Positions 46,519 through 57,434 of a stretch of 64,000 nucleotides of DNA are shown piece after piece. The notes beneath the pieces are model-generated. The model saw only the letters and a list, made by a program, of their open reading frames with translations. It searched no databases and was not told the DNA's origin. This DNA comes from Sorghum bicolor (taxonomy: Eukaryota > Streptophyta > Magnoliopsida > Poales > Poaceae): NCBI RefSeq assembly GCF_000003195.3, contig NC_012872.2, forward strand, positions 56,587,695 to 56,651,694. The letters run 5' to 3'. The position numbers and the translations under genes are program-made. Every line of letters begins with the position of its first letter. Positions within the stretch are counted from its first letter, which is position 1.

Positions 46519-47679
46519 AGTTGGTCAATGAGAGGGGTGAATTGAGTAATGTACTCATTGACAGAAGCAGTTTGGCGGATTTGGAAAAGCTGTCTAAGCA
46601 AAAGTTCTTTCTCATCCTGCCCAAAATGCTCTATAATCAGACTGGTGAAAGTGGGCCAAGAACAGTTTTGTAAGGTGGATTCAACGGATGAATACCAACG
46701 CTTAGCGTCATCCGTGAAGTTCATTTTAGCCACTCGAACCCACAGATTTTGGTCAGTCCCATATAGCTCGAAATAATCTTTGCACTGACTAAGCCAATAC
46801 TTGGGTTGGGAACCATCGAACTTAGGGAAATCGAATTTAGGTAACTTAGGACTCTGGAACCCATTATGACCCACACCAGTAGACCCGCTACGAAAACCAT
46901 GATCAATAGGAGGAGGCATAGCATGCGACATGGGTGGTGGCATAGAAGAAACGGAAGAAAGTCCAGATGGAGGTGGATTCATACCCGTGACCGGGGAATG
47001 AACTAGGGTGGAAACCACCCCAAATCCACTCTCCTGATTACTGTTGTCGACGCGGTGCCCGTTGGGCGAAGTGGCTGTAGCGCCCGCAGGGGGACGTTCA
47101 GCACCGGCAGGAGCAGCAGCGAAAACGCCCGGCGATGTTGCCGGTTGGTCGAGGATCGCGCGCTCCCAGTTGCGAGAAATCTTCGAGATCTCCAGCTTGC
47201 TCTTCGAGACCTCCAGCTTGATGTCGTCGACGGTGCCTTGAATGGATGGACGCCACTCGTCCAAGGTAGTTGTGACGCGCTCCAGCTGCTCCAGGCGAGA
47301 CGCCTGCGCCACCTCCAGATCCCCGATCTGGCGCGACAGACGGGCCTCCTGATCCGCGAACCGCGAATCCCACTTCGCATCGTGTTCGTTGAAGCGCTTG
47401 GCGAGTTCATCCAGGATGAGGCGAGTCTCCGGATTCATCATGCCCAGTCGATGTTGACGACGGGTAAAGTGGTGGTGTGCGAGGGTGGGGGACGGATCCA
47501 GATCGAGGCACCCACAAACCGATTCAAAGCGTGGAGTGGAATTACAGCGTTCCAATCGCTATCAGCAGCTCACTGCTAGCGATCGAATCAAGCCAACCAG
47601 ATCCGTTGCCAAATCGATCGATGGAATGTGTGCGCTCAGATCTGAAAGCAGACCCAAAATCGGTGTCTCTGATACCAAT

Positions 47680-47995
47680 TGTTAGCAGTAGGCAAGGGTT
47701 GGAGAAATTGGGGAAGGGAATTAAGACGAACAGCAAGCAAAGACGCAGATAGATCGGCGAAGAAACGAAGATGAGTGCTTAGGCAGTTAGAATTTGGTTT
47801 ACAACTTTCTGAATGCCTCTCTTCTCTCCCAAGCCAAGTCTTATACGATACATGGGCAAAGCCCCGCCCGTGCACGCAGGCACGCTAAACCCATTCTGGG
47901 CCGGCTAAACGGACGTTGGGCTTCCTCACGCGAACCCGAGTGCTTGGCCATGGGCTTCTTCTCCTGTGGCCTCGTCAGGTGGAGAAGTGCTGACA
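47680..47995 (-). repeat. 5' LTR of the chromovirus
   Basis: 316 bp. The primer-binding site for initiator tRNA-Met lies two bases inside it (complement at 47667-47677). The outer end is followed by CCGAG. Confidence 0.92.
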
Positions 47996-48000
47996 CCGAG

Positions 48001-48053
48001 CTTCCACGAGCAGGCCCGCGGGCTTTCGACGCAGATCAGGGAGGTGGCGGCAG
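48001..48053 (+). pseudogene. Unidentified gene exon, 3' part (split by the chromovirus)
   Basis: It continues the frame from 28891 across the chromovirus: PSFHEQARGLSTQIREVAA, ending at the donor GCAG|GTACAT. Downstream, GTGGAACAG|GTAAGG at about 48211-48226 is a second donor-like site in GC-rich sequence, suggesting more exonic material, but no clean frame was found. Confidence 0.4.
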
Positions 48054-48226
48054 GTACATGATGTGCGTCACAGGGCTGCGGTAGCCCTGGCTGCCGTCCA
48101 TATTTGTCTTCCGCCTAGGGTAGAGGTGCCCAAGGACGTTGACGTCGGATAGTTGGTTGCCGAGTGCCGACCTTGGCGCTGCCGCCAATGCCATGCTGGG
48201 GTTGTTAGCGTGGAACAGGTAAGGAC

Positions 48227-48482
48227 GCTCTTCGTCACTCGTCAGGGATGAATTCTGTCGATCTGTTTTCTCTATAAAAGGATATGTGAATAAAATTCTG
48301 ATTTGTGAGTTAGTAGTCTTCTGCAAACTTTCCCGTGTGCGCAATTGTGCGTAGTAGTAACCACCTAACGCTCGGATAGGTTAGTGTAAGGTATCCGGGT
48401 GTTGAGACTTTGCCAATCTTAAGGGGGTCCCAATAAACGCATTCATCCGAGCGGAGTGAGTCGTTGTCGCGAGATCATTTTT
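48227..48482. other. Intergenic, nothing recognised
   Basis: No conserved frame or terminal repeats were seen. Confidence 0.4.
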
Positions 48483-48497
48483 AAACTGGGTACAAGT

Positions 48498-48632
48498 TTA
48501 AAAATCCTGGGATTACTCGCGTGCGAGTTTGTCTAGTGGATAGGTTTTGGTAATCCTGAGATTACTTTGTTGGGTGTAACCGGAACTCTCTTCTCTTAAT
48601 GAAAAACGTGCGAATGCACGATCTCGAAAAAA
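48498..48632 (+). mobile_element. Short 5'-truncated LINE-like retroposon
   Basis: A 135-bp insertion ending GCACGATCTCGAAAAAAAAA is flanked by the 15-bp direct repeat AAACTGGGTACAAGT (48483-48497 and 48633-48647). The 3' end CTTAATGAAAAACGTGCG...CTCGAAAA resembles plant L1 tails. No coding part remains. Confidence 0.7.
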
Positions 48633-48647
48633 AAACTGGGTACAAGT

Positions 48648-49534
48648 GTTGTATCTAGTGTGCAGCCCCCCGAGTGTTTCGAATTGAGTGTCGTTCAGGG
48701 CTTCAGGCTAGTGTAGCCATACTCGAGAGGCGTTGCAGTCGCTTGTGGCTATGCCAACAATTTGAGTCACAGATTTGGGTTTTTAGCCCCGATCGAGTGC
48801 CTTGTTGAGTTGTTGTGTGTTAGTGTAACATTGCAAGGTACCGAGAGGAAAAAAAACAATTGTCAAAGGACATTGCATATAATCGGAACTTAGCCCCCGA
48901 GCGACCTGAGGAAGCAAACTCTAGGTCTCGGGAACACAAAGCTTTTATTCATAGCTACCTGAGACATGCATACCATTGTTGAAAAGGAAAAATCTTATAC
49001 TATTACTAATTAGAGGCCCCAATGAAGATACCATGTTAATTCTCATCAAACGCACTAGGAACAAAAATAAATCATAGAAATTCTCACAATGATTAGAAGT
49101 GAAATCTTACAGCGCTTGGAAGTAATGTGAGCCCTCCATTTTATTCATTCTGATGGTTTAAAAATAGAAAGAACCAAGTAAAAGGAACTTAAGTTGTGGG
49201 ACGTAACCAGAAATATATGGATCCAGAACTGATTTCTAATTAAATATTAAGGGTACAACAACACTTTGTCTCCGGAGCTGCTTCTTCATCCTAGCTTCTC
49301 CTCTCATATCCGTGTGTTCTTCCCAAGCAGAGACAAACAGCAGAGTCCTCGGCCCTTCGCACCCAGCCCCAGCCATCATCCCCACTTCCACTCTTTCTTC
49401 CTCGAAGCCGACGGCGCCTAGCTGCCCTTGCCGTGCAGAGCTTGCTCCGGCAGACAGCCACTGTTGATGCTCCTCTGCCTCCTTAGAAAGCCTCGATGAG
49501 CATCCCCTGTGCCCAATGCGACCTCCTCATCTCC
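48648..49534. other. Intergenic, possible old LTR debris
   Basis: No gene was recognised. CCCCCGAGCGACCTGAGG and CTCGGGAACACAAAGC near 48890-48945 look like retrotransposon LTR-type sequence, but no pair was found. Confidence 0.35.
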
Positions 49535-50834
49535 TAGCACTACCGCAGACAGCGCCTTTGCCTAGCGCCTGGTTATTTGCCGAGCGCTATTCATCGGGCG
49601 CTCGGCAAAGGCCACCTTTGCCTAGCGCAGGGCCCTCGGCAACGACTGCCCTCGGCAAACGGAGACGCTCGGCAAAGAACGTCTTTGCCAAGCGCCAGGC
49701 GCTCGGCAAAGGCTCGCTCTCGGCAAAGGCTCGCTCTCGGCAAAGAACATCTTTCCCAAGCGCCAAGCGCTCGTCAAAGGCTTGCACTCGGCAAAGAGAT
49801 AACACATATAACATGGGGTACCTGCCGTCACCCTTTGCCGAGCGCCCTCCGTTAGGCGCTCGGCAAAGGCATCTCTTTGCCTAGCGCTGATTTTTGACGC
49901 TCGGCAAAGGCATCTCTTTGCCTAGCGCTGACTTTTGGCGCTCGGTAAAGTTTTTTTTTTGATTTTTGCTTTCAAACTTTTTTGTTTTGTATTACACATT
50001 ATTTAATAGTATATGTTAAGGTTTTGGTAGTTTTTAAAATCTTTTTATTATAGTTATGATGTCTAGGTTTCTAACTAACTTCCGTGACAACATGCACAAA
50101 ATTTTACCAAATTTTTACCATAGCATCCACATGTGCTCCAAAGACGTGTCGCTAAGTTATGTAATTTTTGGACTTCATTTGCATTTTATATAATTTAATA
50201 GCACTCCACGCGCAACTTGGTCGCTGTGTTCCATACGCGGGATGTTCAATATTTCATGCGTGCTCCTGGATACGGCCTTAACATACGCTAAGTAAAGCAA
50301 ATATCAATTTTTGAACCGTCGAAATCGAAGATTCGATACATCTAGTGTTCAAAACCGTGTTTATCGCAGAAATTCAGTTAAACCAAATAAACTAACGATA
50401 TATAATAAAAAGATTTAAAAAACTACCAAAACTAAAACATATACTATTAAATAATATGTAATGCAAAACAAAAAAGTTTGGAAGCAAAAAGCATAAAAAA
50501 AATCTTTGCCGAGCGCCAAAAGTCAGCGCTAGGCAAAGACGCTTTGCCGAGGGTTGCGCTAGGCAAAGTTGACCTCTTTGCCAAGCGTTGTTCGAGAGCC
50601 CTCGGCAAAATTGTGTAATGGCCAACTTCACCCCAACAAAAAAAAACAAACAGAAAAAAATCAATTTTTTTTTGAAAAGTCAAAAAAGTCTTTGCCTAGC
50701 GTTTCCGATCTGGCGCTTGGCAAAGAATACTTTGCCGAGCGCCAGATCAGGGGCGCTCCGCAAAGGAGCCACCAGCCCTTTCCATTACACACAAGCCAGC
50801 GCAAAAAAATAAAAAATCTCACACACTCCTCACT

Positions 50835-51350
50835 ACCGCGCCGCCCCGTCCCGCCCACACCACGTGCCCGCGCCCTGCGCTGCCGCCCCGCCCTCAGCCG
50901 TTGCCGTGCCGGCCCCGACCCCGCCTCGGCCGCGCCGCCCGTCCCGGCCGCGTCCGCGCCGGCCCCGTCCTGGCCGCGCCCGCCCACGCCGACCCCGACC
51001 CCGCCTCGGCCGCGCCCGCGCTCGCGCCGCCCCGTCCCGGCCGCGCCCGCCCACGTCGGCCCCGCCACCGCCTCAGCCGCGCCCGCCCACGCCGGCCCCG
51101 ACACCGCCTCGGCCGCGCCAGTGCCGGAGCCGGCGCCGACCCCGCCCCGTCCCGGCCACGCCCGCCCGCCCGCGCTGCCCCGACCCTGCCTCGGCCGCGC
51201 CCACGCCGTCCCGCCCCGGCCGCGCCCGCACCGGCCCTCCTCCGCCGCTGCTGCCCGACCACGCCCGCGCCGGCCCCGGTCACTCTCGCCCCTACCTCGG
51301 CCCCGACTGTCGACCGCAGCACGCGCCCGCCTCATCCGCTGCGCATCGCC
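50835..51350. repeat. GC-rich minisatellite-like tract in the CACTA 5' region
   Basis: About 500 bp of over 80% GC is built from variants of GCGCCCGCCCACGCCGGCCCCGAC and similar 24-36-bp units. All frames are open because A and T are rare, so the long Pro/Arg/Ala frames are not evidence of a protein. CpG density is very high. Confidence 0.75.
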
Positions 51351-51646
51351 CCGCGCCGGTGATGTATGTGCTTGTCAGCCATCGTGTTGGTGATGTATTT
51401 GTGGTTGTCGGCCATCGTGTCGTCTTTTTTTTGCAGGTTTGGTAACCTCCCCGTACAGGGGAGGTGCTGCCGAAATTTTTTGTTCTCACTAATTGTTTTT
51501 TTTTCAGGAGGGCTCCCGTTGGAGGATAGCCGGAGGAGCACGACTCGGCACTGCCCCGCTAGCCTGTCTTCACCGGCACCTACGGTATGACCCCTCTTTC
51601 CGTCACATATGGTCTTATGTCGCGTTACCCAGTTAGGCGTCTCCCG

Positions 51647-51709
51647 TCCGAAACGGATACGGTTGGAAGTATGCGAGCTTTGCATATGTATAACCGTATC
51701 TGTTTCGGA
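51647..51709. repeat. Inverted repeat (18-bp arms) in the CACTA 5' region
   Basis: TCCGAAACGGATACGGTT (51647-51664) pairs with 51692-51709 with one mismatch. A small hairpin, TGTCCA-TGGACA, follows at 51711-51728. Confidence 0.85.
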
Positions 51710-51734
51710 TTGTCCACTTTTTTGGACAGCCCGT

Positions 51735-51925
51735 GGATGCGTAGACGAGGTTAGTTTCCATAGTCTGCTCTGATCCGAGATAGGGTTTCGGCCTCACCTC
51801 CGTGTTGTTTTCCGGATACACACTCTCCTCGCCGGGATGTGTATCTTTAGAACAGCGGGGAGGTGCTGCCGAAATTCTGTCTCAGCTCGGAGTAGCCCAT
51901 GGAAACTAACCTCGTCTACGCATCC
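51735..51925. repeat. Perfect 27-bp inverted repeat with imperfect inner stem
   Basis: 51735-51761 is the exact reverse complement of 51899-51925; the 137-nt interior pairs further, imperfectly (GCTCTGATCCGAGA with TCTCAGCTCGGAGT). It lies just before the transposase frame. AGGTGCTGCCGAAATT is also repeated directly at 51459 and 51861. Confidence 0.85.
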
Positions 51926-52023
51926 GCAGGTGGGATTAGGACCTATCCTTACCTATTAGATGGTAGGAACACGAAGTAGATGCACTTGATGTTTATGTTC
52001 ATCTTTGATATTCATGTTAGACG

Positions 52024-54119
52024 ATGGATGACCGTGAGTGGATGTATGCGGGATACACAAGTAAGCATGATTTCAGCATTGAATGGGGGCAGAAGACAGA
52101 GGCTTTCTTGGACCGTGCATTTGGCAGTGGTGTGAATAGAGCGCGATTGGCGAAATGTCCCTGTAGTAAGTGTGCAAATAGGAAATGGCAGAACCAGGAG
52201 ACCATGGCTAAACATCTTCAGTTGAATGGCTTTGTGTCGGGCTATACCCGGTGGGTACACCATGGTGAAGCGCATCGGTTGAGAGAGGAGGTTGTGCGGC
52301 CTCGCCTCGAGCATGTCGATGATGGTGGTGGGGTTGTAGACATGTTAGATGACTTCGCACAAGCACAGATCCCCGATGGACGGGCGGAGGAGGCAGAGGC
52401 ATCCGCAAAGGCGTTCTATGACATGATGGCTTCGGCATAGAAACCCCTTCATGATCGCACGACGGTTTGTCAGCTCGATGCCGTTGGACGCGTGATGGCG
52501 TTTAAGGCCGAGATCAACATGAGTCGGCAACACTTCAATGGCATGCTGGCCTTGATTGCTAGCATCCTTCCAGAGGGCCACGTGCTGCCAAAGAGCCTGT
52601 ACGAGTGCCAGAAACTCCTTGATGGACTCAAGATGCCGAACGAGCAGATACATTGTTTTCCGAACGGGTGTGTCCTGTTCAGGAAAGATCTTGAGCAGGA
52701 GAAGTACTGTCCGAAGTGCAAAGCCTCTCGGTACCTGGAGGTAGACTCTGGTGGCGGCCAGAAGGAGCAGCTTACCGTCCCGATGAAAATCCTACAGTAC
52801 CTCCCTTTCTTGCCGAGGATCCAACGGCTATACATGAGCAAGGAGCCTGCTAAGCAAATGACATGGCACAAACTAGGGAAACGATACAATCTCGAGAAAA
52901 TGGTGCATCCGTTCGATGGTTAAGCATGGCAACACTTTGATCGCATCCATCATGAGAAAGCATCAGAGGCACGTAATGTACGCGTGGCATTGGCAACAGA
53001 TGGGTTCAATCCTTATGGTATGATGGCTGCCCCGTACACGTGTTGGCCTGTGTTTGTCATCCCACTCAACCTCCCCCCGGTGTCTCCTTTCAGTGTCTGA
53101 ACGTATTCTTGTCATTGATTATTCCTGGACACCTGGGGAAGAAGATGGGTGTCTTCATGGAGCCTCTGATTGATGAACTGGTCAGTGCTTAGGAGGATGG
53201 GGTGTGGACATATGATCGAGCAACAAAGAGCGTCTTCAAAATGCACGTTTGGTACCAGTACTCCATGCATGACTTCCTAGCGTATGGGTTATTCTCCGTT
53301 TGGTGTGTCCATGGGAAGTTCCCATGTCCATTATGCAAGGCTCATCTGAGGTTCATCTGGCTCAAGAAGGGTGGCGAGTATTTGTCGTTCGACAAACATC
53401 GTCAATTTTTGCCCCTCGACAACGTATTCAGGCGAGACACCATAGGCTTTACGAAAGGTGTCGAAGTCACTGAACCTCCACCACAGATGATGACTCCTGC
53501 CGAGGTCCATGCTCAGATTGATGCTCTCGTGGAGAATGAACAAGGTGATGGGTTCATGGGATATAGCGAGGAACATATGTGGACTCATAAGTTTGGCTTG
53601 ACAAGACTCCCTTATTTTGATGACCTCCTCATGCCACATTACATTGATGTCATACACATCGAAAAGAATGTCGCGGAGGCACTCTGGGCAACGCTCATGA
53701 ACACTGAAAAGTCAAAGGACAACCCTAAGGCTTGATTGGATCTCGCAGAGTTGTGCCATAGACCACATCAAGAGATACAAGCTCCTAGTGGTGGTAGGAC
53801 ATGGAAAAGGCCTAAGGCAGATTTTGTCCTGGCCCCTAGACAAAGGAGGGAAGTACTCCAATGGATGAAGACGTTGATGTTCCCCGATGGGTATGCAGCA
53901 AATCTGAGGAGGGGAGTGAACTTAAGTATTCTTCGAGTGAACGGGATGAAGAGTCATGACTACCACATTTGGATTGAGCGTCTTCTCCCGACGATGGTTC
54001 GAGGCTTCGTCCCCGAGCCCATATAGACAGTGCTGGCAGAGTTGAGCTACTTCTTCTGCCAGCTCTGTGCCAAGGAGTTATCTCGATCCATGATTGAAGA
54101 CTTGGAAAAAGTGGCACCT
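52024..54119 (+). pseudogene. CACTA TNP2-type transposase, broken and truncated
   Basis: The N-terminus DDREWMYAGYTSKHDFSIEW with CPCSKCAN and HLQLNGFVSGYTRW is the transposon-associated zinc-binding domain of CACTA transposases. TNP2 homology follows: MVHPFDG, ARNVRVALATDGFNPYGMMA, PGHLGKKMGVFMEPLIDEL, HGKFPCPLCKAHLRFIWLKK, FDDLLMPHYIDVIHIEKNVA, and PTMVRGFVPEPI. In-frame stops occur near 52438, 52921, 53097-53102, 53190, 53733 and 54024, with at least one frame change near 53080. The sequence ends at the Sirevirus LTR and the C-terminus is not found beyond it. Function is lost; activity would need a transposase in trans. Confidence 0.88.
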
Positions 54120-56022
54120 TGAAAGGTCCAAATGGCTAGAGGGGGGTGAATAGCCTATTTAAAATTTCTACAAACTTCACTAAGCAAGTTAGTAAAACAA
54201 ATGGCGAAGCAATTCTAGCACTAGCTCAACTAAGCTATGCAAGCCATCTATACAAACTAGTACAAGGCTAAACACTAAAGCACAACAACAAGAGAGGGCT
54301 AGATACACTCCTAAACAAGAAGACTAAACTAAACAAGCTAGACAACTAGCAAGGTATACAAATAAGTAAAGGAGTGGAGAGTGATTGTTATACCAACGTT
54401 GTAGAGTAGAGATATATCCAATCAATCACTCACAATCACAAGAGAATCCTCGGCAAGAGATGACACAAGTTTTTTTACCAAGGTTCACTTGCTTCCCGGT
54501 AAGCTACTCCTCGTTGTGGTGATACACCCACTTGATGGATCACGAGCTAATTGGAAATCCAAAGCCAAACCCTCAGCGGGTGCCGCACATCCACTCACAA
54601 GATGGGGATCCTCCAAGCCACGAGCAATCCACTAGAGTAACCAATTTACGATCTCCCGCGGGGAAGGCTCAAGAACCCCTCACAAATCACTTGGTGAGGC
54701 TCGAAACAATCTCCAATCACGAGCTCAACACCACCGCTGCTCCAAGCCGTCTAGGGCGTCGGGAAACACCCAAGAGTAACAAGAAATCCGCAGCAAACTC
54801 AAGAATCAAGTGCCACTAAATGCAACTCTCAAAGCAATGCACTTGAATCTCACTCAATCTCACTAGGATTAGCAATCAAGCAAGGAGATGAGTGGTGGGA
54901 GTGTTCTCTAGCTCAATGTATGCCTCAAGTATACACATGTCCAAGAGAGAACCCCCCAAAGCCGGCCACCAACTATTTATAAGCTCTCTCAAAGAACTAG
55001 CTGTTGGCCACTTTCATTGGGCTGAAATCGGGGGCACCAGACGCTACTAAGTGAGCACCGGACGCTCGACCCCCAGCGTCCGGTGCACTAGGGTTAGCTA
55101 CGTGTCCGATTATAACGGTCACCTGCGGATCACTGGACACTCTGCAGGTCCACACCGGACGCGTCCGGTGCACATCGGACTCATGCGCAGAGAGTTCCGC
55201 AAACCTACGGGTCACCGGACGCTAAGCACCGGTAGCGTCCGGTGCTCACCGGACCCATGCGCAGAGAGGGTCGCAAAACGCCCGTTCACCGGACGCTAAC
55301 CACCGGACGCTCTCAGAGCACGTCCGGTGCTCCACCCTAGCAGGGTCAAGCACACCGGACTCCGAGGCCAGCGTCCGGTGCCTCAGCACTCAGCGTCCGG
55401 TGAGTGTTTCTTAGTGAGAAAACACTCCCGCGACTTCTCCAAAATTCCCATCGGCGCAATAGAAAATATACACGTATTTTTCTCAAAAGCGCCGAATCCC
55501 GCCTCGCAAGCTCGGCGGGAGGGAGAGAGGAACCCAAACCCCTCTCAACCCTAGGAACTCCACCTCCTTTGCAAATGTGCTAACACCAACAAGTGTCCAC
55601 CACCAAAGTGCATGTGTGTTAGCTTTTCACAAACATTTACCCAAAGGAGTTAGGTTAGCACTTTACTAGATCCTAATGCATATGCTCAAGATGTAGACCT
55701 AGTAGCACTTGATTCGAGAGATAACCGTGATTTCCCCTCTTGATAGTCGGCTATCTATCCTAAACCCGGTCAATCACTTCTCTACTCATCTTAGACCGGC
55801 AAAAGTAAAACCCTATGTTTATACCTTTGCCTTGATAACTTTGCTCCTCGTCTATCATTATGATCTCCACATCAAGCTTCATCTCTTTGTAGTCATGTGG
55901 CCACCTCTCCATGCCACCATGCACCTTCATCACATGTGTTGCTATGCCTAACTCAAATCACTTAAACACAAGGCATTAGCAACTTGGTGTCACTAATTAC
56001 CAAAACCAAACTTGGGCTTTCA
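54120..56022 (-). repeat. Sirevirus 3' LTR with clustered CCGGACGC palindromes
   Basis: 1,903 bp with TG...CA ends. Between about 55035 and 55410 the motif CACCGGACGC occurs about a dozen times in both orientations, including the perfect 18-bp palindrome CACCGGACGCGTCCGGTG at 55153-55170. Such repeats may act as enhancer or silencing targets; that is inference. Confidence 0.78.
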
Positions 56023-56640
56023 ATCTCCCCCTTTTTGGTAATTGATGACAACCATCACAAAGATATGAAATGAAATCATAATGAACTTGAATTGCTTGTC
56101 CAAAGCATTTTAATCATGAGACAAGGTTGGACAATCATTTCAATTTCGGTTTTGGTAGTACTAGCTCCCCCTACATATGTGCTTCCATGAGTTTGGTTCA
56201 AATTTGCACATATGCATGAATTGGATTTTTGGGAGATTTATTACTACCCAAATGATGCTAAGGTATATAACATGGACCTTTGAAGCGTGATACCAATCGG
56301 AGTTGCCAATATACCATCCTTAGCACCAATGTAGCTAGACATACATCAAGAAAACTCAAGATACCTCGTGAGATCACATTATATGTCTAGATACCACATA
56401 AAAATAAAACTCTATGCTAGAATTCAAAGCATCATTCAAGTTCTATTTCTAGAAAGCATCAATCAAACAAGAATAGTATATTTAAACTTGCAATGCAACA
56501 CAACATTGTGATATAGACTTTATCGCCGAATAAGTGATGCTATTATGAGATATATGTGCTATTGTGATATATATGGTGCCGGTGGTGATAAAATTGATGG
56601 AATTGTGATATAAATGATGCTACTTGTGTTCATGGTGATA
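54120..56640 (-). mobile_element. Truncated Sirevirus (copia) inside the CACTA element
   Basis: One long LTR-like block, 54120-56022 (TGAAAGGTCC...GGGCTTTCA), is followed by ATCTCCCCCTTTTTGG at 56023-56038. On the - strand this is the AAAAAGGGGGAGAT polypurine signature of Sireviruses next to the 3' LTR. About 600 bp of AT-rich 3' internal sequence follows; its right edge against CACTA sequence is approximate. gag, pol and the 5' LTR are gone. Confidence 0.8.
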
Positions 56641-57279
56641 TCAATGTGCTATTTGTTGTGTTCGCATTGAAAGAAAGCAAAAAATAAAAACTGGATTCCA
56701 GCTTTGCCTAGCGCTGCACTAGGCAAAGAGCCTTTGCCGAGCGCGGCGCTCGGCAAAGCTGGAATATTTGGCGCAGGAAAACAGCAACCTACCCAGCTTT
56801 GCCGAGTGTTGTTGGAGGTGCTCGGCAAAAATTTTTTTTAAAAAAACAAATTTTCCTCTTTGCCGAGCGCGTTGTTGGAGGCGCTCGGCAAAGAATTTTT
56901 TTTAAAAAAAAAATTAGTTTCCTCTTTGCCGAGCGTTGTCTTGTAGGCGCTCGGCAAAAAAATTTTCAAAAAAAATGTTTTGCTCTTTGCCGAGCGCAGA
57001 GTGGAGACGCTCGGTAAAGAAGGTGTCACGGTGCATAACGGTCATGCCCGTCACTTTTTTTTGCCGAAGGCCCTTGTGGCGCTCGGTAAAGGCTTTGCCG
57101 AGCGCCCGACAAAAGACGCTCGGCAAAAGAGCCTTTGCCGAGTGTTTCTTTACCGGGAGCTCTTTGCCGAGCGCCACGCTCGGCAAAAGCCTTTGTCGAG
57201 CGCAAATCGCTCTTTGCCGAGCGTCCCAGGCGCTCGGCAAAGCCGCGGTCTGCAGTAGTGTAGTAATCAGGCCGTACGT

Positions 57280-57434
57280 CGCGATTTGGTGCCGGCACCC
57301 AGCTTCGGCAAACATGAGGAACTAGACATGGTCGAGCAGAGCGCTGCGCGGCATCGACACAAGCAGGTGGTCGGCCGTGGCACCGGCGCAGGCCGCGTAC
57401 AGCCGCGCGGAGCCAAAAGGCAACGGAGTTACCA
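57280..57434 (-). pseudogene. Short gene-like fragment upstream of CYP72A copy 3
   Basis: On the - strand, ATG at 57434-57432 opens MVTPLPFGSARLYAACAGAT and continues for 37 codons to a TAG. The GC-rich start is shared with 9455-9495, where it is frame-shifted. I do not recognise it. It may be a relic of a neighbouring gene's first exon within the duplicated unit. Confidence 0.3.

Larger units (their letters stand above)
29097..47441 (-). pseudogene. Chromovirus gag-pol, broken by three nonsense codons and element B
   Basis: The frame runs 47441-46524 and continues at 33053-29097; removing element B and one AGTTG copy joins LIDQL to TAYGG in frame. Visible parts are a coiled gag N-terminus (MMNPETRLILDELAKRF), the gag core (PKYWLSQCKDYFELY), a CCHC-like knuckle (CMRCGGKWSRDHQC), protease (LLDSGSSHTF), RT (VFFDDILIFS), RNase H, integrase HHCC and D-D-E (SLDFVEGLP, ISDRDRIF, YHPQSDGQTERLN), and a C-terminal chromodomain (LVRWSGWPKEMATWEN). 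Stops are TAG at 32328-32330 (expected CAG), TGA at 29703-29705 (expected CGA) and TAA at 29487-29489 (expected CAA), all C-to-T changes. The element could move only in trans. Confidence 0.9.
28892..47995 (-). mobile_element. Chromodomain Ty3/gypsy element (chromovirus), split by element B
   Basis: LTRs 28892-29208 and 47680-47995 are flanked by the perfect duplication CCGAG (28887-28891 and 47996-48000). Without element B the element is about 5.6 kb. It reads on the - strand. The primer site next to the right LTR is TGGTATCAGAG (complement at 47667-47677), matching initiator tRNA-Met. The order gag, protease, RT, RNase H, integrase, chromodomain is visible. The clade is probably Reina-like, judged from gag and the short length, but that is not certain. 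Confidence 0.92.
49538..57260 (+). mobile_element. CACTA (En/Spm) transposon
   Basis: The element is 7,723 bp. Ends are CACTACCGCAGACAGCGCCT at 49538 and, inverted, CACTACTGCAGACCGCGGCT ending at 57260. The 3-bp duplication TAG lies at 49535-49537 and 57261-57263. Both subterminal regions (about 49550-49950, 50505-50770 and 56700-57250) contain many CTTTGCCGAGCG words in both orientations, the usual transposase-binding repeats. The transposase gene is defective and a truncated Sirevirus lies inside, so the present length includes foreign DNA. Confidence 0.95.

Noticed and set aside
50569..51445. Long Pro/Arg/Ala-rich proteins in several frames
   Set aside because: The tract is over 80% GC and repetitive, so stops are rare in all six frames. 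No frame shows a recognisable domain.
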